From positions 1-33,001 of the forward strand of contig JAGQRB010000743.1 of the NCBI GenBank assembly GCA_020425925.1: a stretch of 33,001 nucleotides of DNA, given 5' to 3'. The DNA is from Planctomycetota bacterium (GTDB lineage Bacteria > Planctomycetota > UBA1135 > UBA2386). How positions within the stretch are numbered: the first letter of the stretch is position 1; each line of letters starts with the position of its first letter. Both the position numbers and the translations under genes were made by a program. The notes beneath the pieces were generated by a model that ran no database searches, was not told where the DNA came from, and saw only the letters and a program-made list of their open reading frames with translations. Shown here piece by piece: positions 14,424-23,336 of this stretch.

Positions 14424-15358
14424 GCGCCGGAACGGACGCCGCCGCGAGGTCCCGTAGCTCGGATCCCCCGAGCTCGGGACTGCTCGACATGGTGCAGGCG
14501 GTGTGCTGGTTCACGGCGATGTCGGCGCTCGTCAAGCTCGCCGGCCGCACCCTGCCGATCCCGATGCTGGTGTTCGCGCGCGGCTGCGTGACGCTCGCGC
14601 TGAGCGCGCTGATGCTCTGGCGCGCCGGCATCTCGCCGGCCGGCACGCGTACCGGGCTGCTGCTGCTGCGCGGCATCTTCGGGTCGTCGGCACTGATCTG
14701 CTTCTACGCCGCGGTCGATCGGCTGCCGCTCGCCGAGGCGACGGTCGTCCACCAGACCTCGCCGCTGTTCACCGCACTGCTGGCGGCCTGGCTGCTGCGC
14801 GAGCGACTCGAGCCGATGGTGCTGGTCGCGACGGTGATCTGCCTCGGCGGCGTCCTGCTGATCGCGCAGCCGCAGACCCTGCTCGGTGCCGGCGACACCG
14901 TCGGCACCCCGGCGTTGGATTGGCGCTTCGTCGGCGTCGGTCTGCTCGGCTCGGTGCTGTCGGCGTTCGCCTACGTCACGGTGCGGCGACTCGGCCGCAG
15001 CGAGCACCCGCTCGTCGTCGTGTTCTACTTTCCGGTCGTGACCGTCGTCGCATCGGCGCCGTTCGCGATCGCGTGGTGGGTCTGGCCGACACCGACCGAG
15101 TGGCTGCTGCTGGTCGGCATCGGCGTCGTCACGCAGTTCGGCCAACTCGCGCTGACACGCGGCCTCACGCGCGCACCCGCCGGCCGCGCGATGGCGGTCG
15201 GCTATCTGCAGATCGCGCTCGCGACGATCGCGGGGGTGATCCTGTTCGACACGATCCCGAACGGCTGGAGCATCGCCGGCATGGCACTGATCGCGGTCGG
15301 CCTGCTCGGCAACGCCCGGCAGTTCCGACGCCCGGCTTCGCCTACGCCGGTCGGCTGA
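14420..15358 (+). CDS. EamA/DMT-superfamily transporter
   Basis: Inner-membrane protein of 312 residues with about ten hydrophobic helices arranged as two EamA repeats (roughly 25-160 and 175-300). Typical features are LVFARGCVTLALSALML, LLLRGIFGSSALICFYAAVDRLPLAEATVVHQTSPLFTALLAAWLLRE (helices 3-4 of repeat one), and the paired TRAPAGRAMAVGYLQIALATIAGVILF in repeat two. Members export metabolites, amino acids or drugs; the substrate is unknown. The TTG at 14420 overlaps the preceding stop (TTGA) and gives about 20 residues before the first helix. The next candidate, ATG 14489, would begin inside that helix. Co-transcription with the deoxyhypusine synthase gene is likely, which makes an amine a reasonable but unproven substrate guess. 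Confidence 0.88.
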   Translation: MSAGTDAAARSRSSDPPSSGLLDMVQAVCWFTAMSALVKLAGRTLPIPMLVFARGCVTLALSALMLWRAGISPAGTRTGLLLLRGIFGSSALICFYAAVDRLPLAEATVVHQTSPLFTALLAAWLLRERLEPMVLVATVICLGGVLLIAQPQTLLGAGDTVGTPALDWRFVGVGLLGSVLSAFAYVTVRRLGRSEHPLVVVFYFPVVTVVASAPFAIAWWVWPTPTEWLLLVGIGVVTQFGQLALTRGLTRAPAGRAMAVGYLQIALATIAGVILFDTIPNGWSIAGMALIAVGLLGNARQFRRPASPTPVG

Positions 15359-15394
15359 CGACGGATCGGCGGCGCCAGCGGCCACTGGTGCCAT

Positions 15395-18300
15395 ATGTCC
15401 CGCGCCCCCTGGCTGGTGTTCGCCCTCGTGGTCGTTGCGGCACTCGCCGTCCTGCTCTGGCGTGAGGGCGCGGGCCCGGCGCCGACCGCGCCCCCACCGA
15501 GCGCGCCAACCGGCGATTCGGCAGCGAGTTCCGGCGATCTTGCCGGCGGCGACGCGGCCGCGCCCGCGGCCGCCGACGGCCTCCAACGGACCGCGGTCGA
15601 GCCGACACCCGCGCCGGCGAACGGCGACGGCGGGTTCGCCGTCGAGGGCATGATCCTCGCCGACCCGCAGCACCCCGATCTCTCGGACGCACGCATCCTG
15701 GTCTACGCCGGCGAACCGAACGACGCGCCCGGCTTCCAGATGCCGTCGTTCGACCCGCGTGGCAACTCGTCGAAGCCCGCGTTCGTGATCCGCGGCGAGC
15801 CGATCGCTTCCGTCGCCGCCGATGCCACCGGCAACTTCGCGCTGCAGACGACGACGCCGCATCTGCGGCTCGTGCTGGAGCACGACGTCTACCTGCTGCC
15901 GATGCCCGAGATCGTGCACGTTCCGGTCACCGAACGCGCGGCTCACGTCGTGCTGGCGCCCGTGCTCGGCGCCTGCGTGCGCGGCCGCCTGTTCGGCGAG
16001 CGCACTGCCGCGGTCGGCGAGGTGCGGCTCTTGATCGAGCCCGACCCGATGGCGATGTCGCGCGATCCGCGGCTGATGATCGGCGCGATTGCCAACGGCC
16101 GCTCGACCGCGACGCCGTCGGCGAACGGCGAGTTCACGTTCCGCGGCGTGATCCCGAACACCGCGTTCGTACTCGAGACCCACGGCGGCGGCGCGTTCGG
16201 CGAACTTCGACAACCGCCGCTGCGCCCCGGCGAGAATCGCGAGGTCGCACTCACGGTTCGCGCTGCGGCAGACCTCGAGGTCACCGTCGTCGACGGAGCC
16301 GGCGCTCCGGTCGCTCACGCCCGTGTGACCGTGACGGCGACCGATGCCGGCGGCATGTTCGCGCGACTGCACGCGCAGCATGGCCAAACCGATGCCGACG
16401 GCCGATGCCGCTTCGACAGCCTCGCGCCGGCGAACGTCACGATCGAGGCGGAGGCCACCGCACGGGTCGCGGCCGACGCCACGCTCGAACTGAAGGCGGC
16501 ACCGACCGAGAACACCGCGCGCCTCGAACTCGTCGAAGGCGGCGTCGTCACCGGCACCGTCGTCGACCCGACCGGCGCGCCGGTAGCGGGCGCCTACGTC
16601 GCCCACCAACCGATGACGGAGATCCCGATCCTCGGCGATCTCGCGTCGCAGCTCGGCCCGACGATGCTCGCGGGTGTTGCGCGCGGCAGCGGTGTGCGCA
16701 CCGATGAGCAGGGCCATTTCCGGCTCGCGGGTCTCGCCGACGAGAACGAGTTCCTCGTCGTCGCGGCGCACGACGATTGGTCGGCGAGCTACACCAGCGG
16801 CGTCGAGATGGGCGACACCGACGTCGAGGTCCGCCTCGCCGAGCTCGGCGGCGTGTTCGGCACGGTCGTGGCCGCCGACGGCGGCGAGCCGATCGCCGAG
16901 TTCGCGGTACGCGTCACCAAGACGATGTTCCTGGTCATGACGTCGACGGTCCGCACCGAGAACGTGAACTCGACCGACGGCGCGTTCCGCCTGACCGGGA
17001 TCCCGCCGGGTTCCTACACCGCCTACGTCGAGGCCGAGGGCCGCGGCGACGAGGCCGTCGACTTCACGGTGAGCGACTCCGGCAGCGTCGACCTCGGCAC
17101 GATCGAACTGCCGCTCGCCGCGATCCTCGCCGGTACCGTGCGCGACGAGGACGGCGTGCCGATCCGCGGCGCGCTGGTCCACAAGCGCAAGGGACCGATG
17201 GCCGACAACCCGATGCTGTCGATGTTCAGCGGCGGATCCGACGACGCCCGCACCGACCGCGACGGGCACTTCCGAATCGTCGGCATGAGCCCGGGCAAGC
17301 TGCAGCTGGTCGCAACCGCCGACGGCTACGCCAGCGGCCGCAGCGAGCGCGTCGAGATCGCGGCCGGTGCGACGATCGACGGCGTCGACATCGTGCTCGG
17401 CCACGGCGGCTCGATCCACGGGCGCCTCGTCACCGCCGCCGGCCAGCAGCCGCGCGACTTCATGGTGATGGTGCAGAACGCGCGCTCGCAGACCTCGTTC
17501 GGTGCCGAGCTCGCCGCCGACGGCACGTTCACGGTCGACAATCTCGACCCCGGCACCTACGTCGCGCAGGCGATGGCCGCGGGGATCTTCGACGACCTCG
17601 GCGCCAACAACTGGAAGCCGGGTCGGAGTCTCGATTTCGGCGGCATGATCGAGAAGATCACCAGCGGCGTCGCGCAGCAGCGCTGCACGGTACGCGCCGG
17701 CGAGACCACCGAGGTCACGATCGACGCCGGTGATCTCGTGATCGGCACGCGTTGGGACCTGCGCGTCGAGGTCGCCGGCAAGCCGCTGAAGAACGGTCTC
17801 GTCGAGGCCGTCGCGCTCGACGGCGGCGCGATCCGGGCGGCGATGCTGAGCGACGGCCGCGGCGTGCTCGCCAACGTCGAGCCCGGCACGTTCCGGCTGC
17901 AGGTCCGCAGCGGCCTCACGATGGCGCAGGTCGGCGCGCCGCAGGACGTCGAGTTCCCGGCCGGCGCGACCGAGCACAGCACGACGATCGAGCTGCCCGG
18001 CGGCGAGCTGCGCGGCCGCGTCGTCGATGCCGCGAGCGGCGATCCGCTGCGACACGCGCTGGTGCGGCTGATCCACGAGGACGCCGCCGACGACGATCCG
18101 ATCGGCATGGCACTGAGCGACGCCGACGGCCGGTTCGTGTTCTCCGGCCTCGCGGACGGTCGCTACGGCGTGATGTCGGCCGGCAGCCTCGGCGATCAGG
18201 ACGGGGGCGCGGCCGAACGCCGCGGCATCGACGTGCAGAGCGGGACGCCGACCACAGAGATCGAGCTGCGCTCGCGCGCGGCCGCCAGCGCCTCGGCGGT

Positions 18301-18802
18301 CGTCACCAGCGAGGCCGGTGCGCCGATTGCGGGCGCGACCGCGCTCTGCGTCGATCGCGACGGCCGGCCCCTCGGTGCGCTCGGCCTCGCGACCACCGGT
18401 CCGGACGGTCGCGCGTGGTTCGGTGGCATGCCGCGCGGCGAAGCGCGGGTCGTGGCGCGCGCACCGGGCTACGCGCCGGGCGCGAGCGAGCTCCGCCAGC
18501 TCGACCCCGAGCGCGCCGCCGAGTTCCCGCTGATCCTGACCGACGGCGCCGTGACCACACTGCAGGTCGTCGACGACAACGGCCGACCACTGAACGGCGC
18601 GACGATCGCGGCGCGCTGCGACGGCGGGCCATGGCTGCCGGCGATGCTGCTGGTCGAGCGCACCGGCCCCGGCACCTACGAGCTCGGGCGCCTGGGTCGC
18701 GGCAGCTGGGAGGTGCGCGTGCAGCACCCCGCGATCGGCACGGTGACCTGCAGTCGCGCGATCGGCGGCGAGTCGGCGGTCACGATCGTGGCAGCACCGT
18801 AG
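15395..18802 (+). CDS. Large membrane-anchored carboxypeptidase-regulatory-like repeat protein
   Basis: Protein of 1135 residues. A single N-terminal hydrophobic helix (about 6-22) precedes a Pro/Ala-rich linker (25-75); it reads as a membrane anchor or uncleaved signal, so the rest is extracytoplasmic. The body consists of beta-sandwich repeats of the carboxypeptidase-regulatory type with the recurring pattern G-x-V-x-D-x-x-G-x-P-(I/V)-x-x-A. They begin near residues 292, 381, 485, 575, 670, 868, 962 and 1053, each followed by a T-D-x-x-G-x-F-(R/T)-(I/L)-x-x-(L/M)-x-P-G strand. No enzyme domain is visible. Such proteins usually act in surface structure or binding; no specific role is claimed. 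It lies 36 bp after the EamA gene and may be read from the same transcript. A related protein is encoded at 30835-33001. Confidence 0.85.
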   Translation: MSRAPWLVFALVVVAALAVLLWREGAGPAPTAPPPSAPTGDSAASSGDLAGGDAAAPAAADGLQRTAVEPTPAPANGDGGFAVEGMILADPQHPDLSDARILVYAGEPNDAPGFQMPSFDPRGNSSKPAFVIRGEPIASVAADATGNFALQTTTPHLRLVLEHDVYLLPMPEIVHVPVTERAAHVVLAPVLGACVRGRLFGERTAAVGEVRLLIEPDPMAMSRDPRLMIGAIANGRSTATPSANGEFTFRGVIPNTAFVLETHGGGAFGELRQPPLRPGENREVALTVRAAADLEVTVVDGAGAPVAHARVTVTATDAGGMFARLHAQHGQTDADGRCRFDSLAPANVTIEAEATARVAADATLELKAAPTENTARLELVEGGVVTGTVVDPTGAPVAGAYVAHQPMTEIPILGDLASQLGPTMLAGVARGSGVRTDEQGHFRLAGLADENEFLVVAAHDDWSASYTSGVEMGDTDVEVRLAELGGVFGTVVAADGGEPIAEFAVRVTKTMFLVMTSTVRTENVNSTDGAFRLTGIPPGSYTAYVEAEGRGDEAVDFTVSDSGSVDLGTIELPLAAILAGTVRDEDGVPIRGALVHKRKGPMADNPMLSMFSGGSDDARTDRDGHFRIVGMSPGKLQLVATADGYASGRSERVEIAAGATIDGVDIVLGHGGSIHGRLVTAAGQQPRDFMVMVQNARSQTSFGAELAADGTFTVDNLDPGTYVAQAMAAGIFDDLGANNWKPGRSLDFGGMIEKITSGVAQQRCTVRAGETTEVTIDAGDLVIGTRWDLRVEVAGKPLKNGLVEAVALDGGAIRAAMLSDGRGVLANVEPGTFRLQVRSGLTMAQVGAPQDVEFPAGATEHSTTIELPGGELRGRVVDAASGDPLRHALVRLIHEDAADDDPIGMALSDADGRFVFSGLADGRYGVMSAGSLGDQDGGAAERRGIDVQSGTPTTEIELRSRAAASASAVVTSEAGAPIAGATALCVDRDGRPLGALGLATTGPDGRAWFGGMPRGEARVVARAPGYAPGASELRQLDPERAAEFPLILTDGAVTTLQVVDDNGRPLNGATIAARCDGGPWLPAMLLVERTGPGTYELGRLGRGSWEVRVQHPAIGTVTCSRAIGGESAVTIVAAP

Positions 18803-18824
18803 CGCCCGAGCGCGACGCGGTGGC

Positions 18825-20225
18825 TCAGCGCGCGCCGAGCGTGATCGCGACGCCGTTGCTCGCGGAGATCGACGTGATGGCGGTGCCGCCGAGCTCGAGC
18901 TGCAGGATCTGCTCGTAGAACCGGATGCCGGCGAACGTCGGGTCGTTCGGCGTGCTGAACGTGGTCGCGGCGCTGCCGCCGACGTTGACCAGGAACACCA
19001 CCGCATCGGTGCTCGCCAGCAGGTTGCAGCCGGCGCCGGCCGCGGGATGGATCGCGATCAACGGCAGCGGCAGCGCGCCGCCGCTCCAGGCCGTGTCGGA
19101 CAGTCCGAGGACCTCGAACGCCAGCCCGGCCGGCGCCAGGTTGGTCGCCGTCGCGGTGAAGGTGTCGCCGAGCCACGGCTCGTTGTCGGGCGTCAGCGTG
19201 ACGACTCCGGCGCTGCCGGCGCAACCGGCGCCGTAGGGCGCCGCCAGCGGCAGCTGCGCGGTCTCGTAGGCCCAGGTGTCGCTGAGCTGCGTGTTCTGGA
19301 AGCCGCCGAACAGATACGACTTGCCGAGCCCGAGCACGAACGTCAGCACCGGCACGGTGCGCGACGCTGGCACCGTCGCCGGCGAGCGCTGCAGCCAATC
19401 GACACCGTCGAACTCCCAGGTGCCCGCGAGCGTGCCGCCGGTGCGCGTGCCGCCGAAGATCACGTGGCGATCGCGCACGAAGTCGTACGTCATCGCGAAC
19501 GCGAACAGTCCCGGCACGCCACCCGACCCCGGCGCGTTCGCGGTGACGATCTGGGTCCAGGTCGACCCGTCCCACTTCCAGGTCTCGCCGAGCGCGCCGC
19601 CGGCGTCGCGACCGCCGTAGTAGATCGTCTCGGAGCGCCGCAGGTCGTACGACAGCACGCCACGGCCGCGGATGCTCGGGCTGGTGGCGGGTGCGAGCGG
19701 GGTCCAGTTCGTGCCGTTCCAGGTCCAGGTGTCGTCGTAGTAGGTCGTGCCGGTTGCGCCGCCGAACAGCACGGTCTCGCCACGCGCGAGGTCGTAGGTC
19801 ATCGCGGTCCAGCGCCGCGGGCTCGGCGAGTTCGCGGGCGTCATCTGCGTCCACGTCGTGCCGTCGTATTCCCAGGTGTCCCCGAGATCGGCCGCGAGCG
19901 CGGTCGAGCGACCGCCGAACAGCACGAGGCGGGAACGCATCGTGTCCCAGGCGGCGCCGTACCAGTCGCGCGCCGGCGGCAGCGGCCCGCTGGTCGGTGT
20001 GATGTCGGTCCAGTTGGTGCCGTCGAAGCTCCAGAGATCGTTCGCCTCGCCGGTGCTGCTCGGCTTGCCGCCGAAGACCAGGATGCGGGCGCCGTCACTG
20101 ACGCCGATCGCACCGGCGCGGCCGGAGGGTGAGAGCGCGGGTGAGAGCTGGGTCCAGTCGGCCTGGGCGAACGCGAGAGGCGCCACGGCAACCGCCGCGG
20201 CGAGGGTGAAGTGGAGCTGTCGCAT
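18825..20225 (-). CDS. Secreted Kelch-type beta-propeller protein with C-terminal Cys module (paralogue A)
   Basis: Protein of 466 residues. A signal peptide (MRQLHFTL...LAFA, about 1-21) is followed by six or so Kelch-like blades with the pattern LVLFGG...DTWEYDGTTWTQ...P..R (about 25-325). The C-terminal module starts YGAGCAGSAG at about 331 and runs to the end. Each blade carries the double Gly (FGG, YGG) and a Trp-rich strand typical of Kelch motifs, with an 'S-P/A-N-SPS' spacer. ATG 20225 is chosen for the signal peptide; longer frames run into the antisense of the neighbour. It is a clear paralogue of the divergent gene at 20343-21752. Likely a periplasmic or surface binding protein; ligand unknown. 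Confidence 0.88.
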   Translation of the reverse strand: MRQLHFTLAAAVAVAPLAFAQADWTQLSPALSPSGRAGAIGVSDGARILVFGGKPSSTGEANDLWSFDGTNWTDITPTSGPLPPARDWYGAAWDTMRSRLVLFGGRSTALAADLGDTWEYDGTTWTQMTPANSPSPRRWTAMTYDLARGETVLFGGATGTTYYDDTWTWNGTNWTPLAPATSPSIRGRGVLSYDLRRSETIYYGGRDAGGALGETWKWDGSTWTQIVTANAPGSGGVPGLFAFAMTYDFVRDRHVIFGGTRTGGTLAGTWEFDGVDWLQRSPATVPASRTVPVLTFVLGLGKSYLFGGFQNTQLSDTWAYETAQLPLAAPYGAGCAGSAGVVTLTPDNEPWLGDTFTATATNLAPAGLAFEVLGLSDTAWSGGALPLPLIAIHPAAGAGCNLLASTDAVVFLVNVGGSAATTFSTPNDPTFAGIRFYEQILQLELGGTAITSISASNGVAITLGAR

Positions 20226-20342
20226 GGGGATCGGGGGTTGCGCGGTGGGATGACCGCTGAGTATGCCCAGGCGTCGAAAGCGCGTCCCCGAGCCGGCGGA
20301 ATCCGTTGGCCAGCGCTCCGAAAACGACGCCAGCCCCACCCG
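20226..20342. promoter_or_regulatory. Shared divergent promoter region of the two Kelch genes
   Basis: This 117-bp gap separates the starts of two head-to-head paralogues and must hold the promoters of both unless they are leaderless. On the minus strand CATACT (near 20262-20257) is the best -10-like hexamer. No matching -35, operator repeat or Shine-Dalgarno is evident on either side. Confidence 0.4.
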
Positions 20343-21752
20343 ATGCACCACTTTCCCGTCGTTTCCTCCACCGCCGCCGTCCTCGCTGCCGCGCTGCTCG
20401 CAACGGCTGTCGAAGCCCAGACCTGGACCCTGGCGACGCCGGCCGCGAACCCCGGCCCACTGCGCGAGGCCGCGGCCGCCTTCCACGGCGCGAGCGGCAA
20501 TACGGTGCTGTTCGGCAACTGGCCGAGCGGCGCGACGACATGGCTCTACGACGGCAGCAACTGGTCGGCCCCGACGACGGTGACGACGCCGCCCGCGCGC
20601 CGATCGGCCGCCATGGCCTACGACCTCGCCCGCGGGGTCGTCGTGATGTTCGGCGGCCAGGGCGGCGCCGTACTGAACGACACCTGGGAATGGAACGGCG
20701 TCGACTGGTCGCAGGTCGCGACGACGACGACACCGCCGGCGCGCGTCGGCCACACCCTGGCCTACGACGTGGTGCGCCAGCGCACGGTGCTGTTCGGTGG
20801 GACGAGCAACCCGAACCTGCCGGCGTCTTTCGCCGACACCTGGGAGTACGACGGCTCGACCTGGACGCAGGTGACGACCGCGAACGCGCCGTCCGAGTCG
20901 GTCGAGTCCGCGATGTGTTTCGACCTGCAGCGGCAGGTGTGCGTGCTGTACGGCGGCACGAGCTTCTTCGGCGCACCCGATCAGAAGACCTGGGAGTACG
21001 ACGGGGTGAACTGGAGCGACGTCACCGCGACGGTCGGCCTCGGCCCGACCGCGACCACCGGCCTCGGGCTCGAGCAGGCTGCACTGGTCTACGACCAGCA
21101 GAACGGTGTCTGCCTGCTGCACGGCGGCCGCACCCCCAACGGCACGTTCCCGCCCGAGACCTGGAGCTACGACGGCACGGGCTGGACGATGATCAGCGCC
21201 GGCACGCCCTCGTCGCGCACCGGCTTCGCGATGGCGATGGACACCGCGCGCAACGTCGTCGTGCTCTACGGCGGCGCGCCCGGCAACCTGCAGACCAACT
21301 ACACCGAGACCTGGGAGTTCCAGAACGGCATCGCCGCGAGCTTCACGGCGTTCGGCAGCGGCTGTGCCGGCAGCAACGGCGTGCCGGTGTTGCAGCCGCA
21401 GTCCGGTTCGCTGCCGCGCAGCGGCACGACGTTCACGCTCGAGATCGCCGGCCTGCCGGCAGCCGGGGGTTTCGTCTTCCTCGCGCTCGGCTTCGACAAC
21501 ACCGCCTACGGGCCGTTCACGCTACCGCTCGATCTCGGCGCATTCGGCGCGCCTGGGTGCACGGCCTACGTCCGCGTCGACACCAGCATCCTGCTCGGCC
21601 ATGCCGCCGGCAGCGCGACCCAGGCCATCCCGATCCCGACCGGGCTCGACGGGCTGACGTTCTACGGCCAGGCGATCTCGATCGATCCGCTGGCCGGCAA
21701 TGCACTCGGCGCCGCCGCGAGCAACGCCGGCACCGCGGTCATCGGGCAGTGA
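20343..21752 (+). CDS. Secreted Kelch-type beta-propeller protein with C-terminal Cys module (paralogue B)
   Basis: Protein of 469 residues. A signal peptide (about 1-26, ending AVEA/QTW) precedes about six Kelch-like blades (30-330): GVVVMFGGQGGAVLNDTWEW, RTVLFGGTSN and the following DTWEYDGSTW, then CVLYGGTSF, CLLHGGRTP and VVLYGGAPG. The C-terminal module starts FGSGCAGSNG at about 337, with GAPGCTAYV about 70 residues later. Domain order, spacer sequences (TTANAPS/PAR) and module are the same as in the divergent neighbour, so this pair probably arose by inverted duplication. The module also resembles the end of the C25-like protein at 3328-5490 (shared GAPGCTAYL). Function unknown; export and surface location inferred. 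It ends 27 bp from the convergent gene. Confidence 0.88.
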   Translation: MHHFPVVSSTAAVLAAALLATAVEAQTWTLATPAANPGPLREAAAAFHGASGNTVLFGNWPSGATTWLYDGSNWSAPTTVTTPPARRSAAMAYDLARGVVVMFGGQGGAVLNDTWEWNGVDWSQVATTTTPPARVGHTLAYDVVRQRTVLFGGTSNPNLPASFADTWEYDGSTWTQVTTANAPSESVESAMCFDLQRQVCVLYGGTSFFGAPDQKTWEYDGVNWSDVTATVGLGPTATTGLGLEQAALVYDQQNGVCLLHGGRTPNGTFPPETWSYDGTGWTMISAGTPSSRTGFAMAMDTARNVVVLYGGAPGNLQTNYTETWEFQNGIAASFTAFGSGCAGSNGVPVLQPQSGSLPRSGTTFTLEIAGLPAAGGFVFLALGFDNTAYGPFTLPLDLGAFGAPGCTAYVRVDTSILLGHAAGSATQAIPIPTGLDGLTFYGQAISIDPLAGNALGAAASNAGTAVIGQ

Positions 21753-21783
21753 CCGCGGAGGAAGCACCTGCCGGTCCGCTCAC
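21749..21783. terminator. Candidate bidirectional hairpin spanning two stop codons
   Basis: GTGA (21749-21752) pairs with TCAC (21780-21783), and GCGGA (21755-21759) with TCCGC (21775-21779), leaving a 2-nt bulge and a 15-nt loop. Both the forward TGA and the reverse-strand TGA lie in the stem. No T-run follows, so termination efficiency is uncertain. Confidence 0.35.
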
Positions 21784-23225
21784 AGGATGTCGAGGATCGC
21801 GGGCGTGCTGAGCTCGACCTGCCCGTTCACGATGCCCGCCGCCTGGAACAGGATCTTGACCGGGAAGTTCGGCGGGATCGCGAACGACGGGAACGTCGCG
21901 GTGCCGTTGACCGTCGCCGTCGGCATGTAGGGCGTCGGCAGCGGGTAGTAGTCCGGGAAGCCGAACAGCGAGAACGGGAACGCCGGGAACGAGCTCGGCA
22001 CTGCGTTGAAGCCCGCCGGCACCAGGGTCACGAAGACCATGTTGAGCGGCGCGGGCGAGTTGATGTCGAGCAGGGTCGCACCGACCGGCAGCCCGTTCGG
22101 GAAGCTGTTCAGCACCGGGATGCGGGCTTCCATGCTGTAGCGCATCGTCCAGGTCGCGAGCAGCGAGTTCACGTAGCTCGGCGCGCCGAGCGTCGTGCTC
22201 GTCGCCTGGATACCGGTCTGCGGCCCGAAGGTCGGCCCGCCGCCACACGGCCGCCCCATGCTGCTGCAGAGGTGGTTGTAGATCGAGCCGGCGGCGGCGG
22301 TCGTCAGAACGCTGGCGCCGGTGCCGGTCTCGACCGAGAACAGCAGGTCCGGCACCCAGACCGCGAGGCCGGCGCAGAGCACGACCGCGTTGCCGCTGCC
22401 GCTCCAGTCGAACGCCAGCGACTCGACGTCGACGGCCTGGGTCAGGCAGTTGCCGTTGCGATCGGTGACGCCGGCATTGGTGACGAACGTGTCCATCTGG
22501 GCCTCGCTGTAGACCACGGCGGCGCTGGCCGGCACGGTCGCGGCGACGCGGAAGTCCGGCGTCCAGGTGATCATCGAGTCCTCGATGACGAAGATCGCGC
22601 CGTCCTGCAGCAGGACCGGACCGCACGGCGTCATCACCGTGTAGTCGGCGTCGAGCGACAGGAAGACCCCCGTGCCGGGCAGCCACTCGGCGGCATCGAC
22701 GTCGATCGGAGTCGTCAGCGCGATGCCGAGCGCGTTGTTGATCTGCTCCTGGGTGATGAAGTACTCGACCTGGCCGTCGCCGGCCGAGGTCCGGACGATC
22801 CGGCCGATGTCGCCTGGACGCAGCTGGTTCACGCCGCTGACGCCGTTGCCCATCGCGACGCTCGGCGACACGTAGACCGTGCGCGGATTGACGCCCGCGA
22901 CCGGCGACGTCGGCGTGCCTTCGAGCAGCGCATCGATGCTGCCGAAGATCGTCGGGTTCCAGTAGAGCGCGGTGGTGTCCTCGTCGCCCGCCATCGCGTG
23001 GAAGCAGGCGCGCGGCGACCACTTCTCGGCCGACAGGGTCGAGCACGGCCCGTTCGAGTACTCGAGGTGGGCGATCTCGTTCGGGTTCAGCACGGCGAGC
23101 GACGTGCCGTTGCTGCCCGACAGGGTCGTCTCGACCTGGGAGTAGGTCAGCAGGAAATCCGGCCCCTGGGCGGCGAGCGCGGAGCAGAGGGCGGCGGACG
23201 GGAGCAGGAAACGGTTCGGGTTCAT
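21780..23225 (-). CDS. Secreted protein of unknown function
   Basis: Protein of 481 residues with a signal peptide (MNPNRFLLPSAALCSALAAQ, about 1-20). The mature part is a soluble, mixed beta-rich protein. Early segments such as TLSGSNGTSLAVLNPNEIAHLEY and CFHAMAGDEDTTALYWNPTIFGSIDALLEG are followed by LRPGDIGRIVR and a run of short beta strands with eight or so cysteines, for example MGRPCGGGPTFG. I recognise no family. The last about 90 residues (TATVNGTATFPSFAIPP, then KILFQAAGIVNGQVELSTP) have the rhythm of the C-terminal module seen on the neighbouring Kelch proteins (IPIPTGLDGLTFYGQA...), but without its GxGC start; a divergent copy is possible. ATG 23225 is chosen because it directly precedes the signal peptide. 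It converges on Kelch paralogue B. Confidence 0.75.
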   Translation of the reverse strand: MNPNRFLLPSAALCSALAAQGPDFLLTYSQVETTLSGSNGTSLAVLNPNEIAHLEYSNGPCSTLSAEKWSPRACFHAMAGDEDTTALYWNPTIFGSIDALLEGTPTSPVAGVNPRTVYVSPSVAMGNGVSGVNQLRPGDIGRIVRTSAGDGQVEYFITQEQINNALGIALTTPIDVDAAEWLPGTGVFLSLDADYTVMTPCGPVLLQDGAIFVIEDSMITWTPDFRVAATVPASAAVVYSEAQMDTFVTNAGVTDRNGNCLTQAVDVESLAFDWSGSGNAVVLCAGLAVWVPDLLFSVETGTGASVLTTAAAGSIYNHLCSSMGRPCGGGPTFGPQTGIQATSTTLGAPSYVNSLLATWTMRYSMEARIPVLNSFPNGLPVGATLLDINSPAPLNMVFVTLVPAGFNAVPSSFPAFPFSLFGFPDYYPLPTPYMPTATVNGTATFPSFAIPPNFPVKILFQAAGIVNGQVELSTPAILDIL

Positions 23226-23318
23226 CTGGCTTTGGGTGGTTGATGGTGGATGTCTCCTGAAGGACCGAACCGCGCGAAACGCACGGGTCGCCACCGTGAT
23301 CCCGGCCCGGCGCGGCGG

Positions 23319-23324
23319 TAATCT
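23319..23324 (+). promoter_or_regulatory. Candidate -10 box (TAATCT) before the TerB-DnaJ gene
   Basis: TAATCT ends 12 nt before ATG 23337. Without a Shine-Dalgarno in the gap this would give a leader of only a few nucleotides. No -35 is recognised. Confidence 0.25.
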
Positions 23325-23336
23325 GCGCGGCCCGCA

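Noticed and set aside
14399..19006. 1535-codon open frame on the minus strand
   Set aside because: Antisense to the EamA and large repeat-protein genes; composition is almost only Arg, Ala, Asp, Gly, His and Val, typical of a shadow frame in GC-rich DNA.
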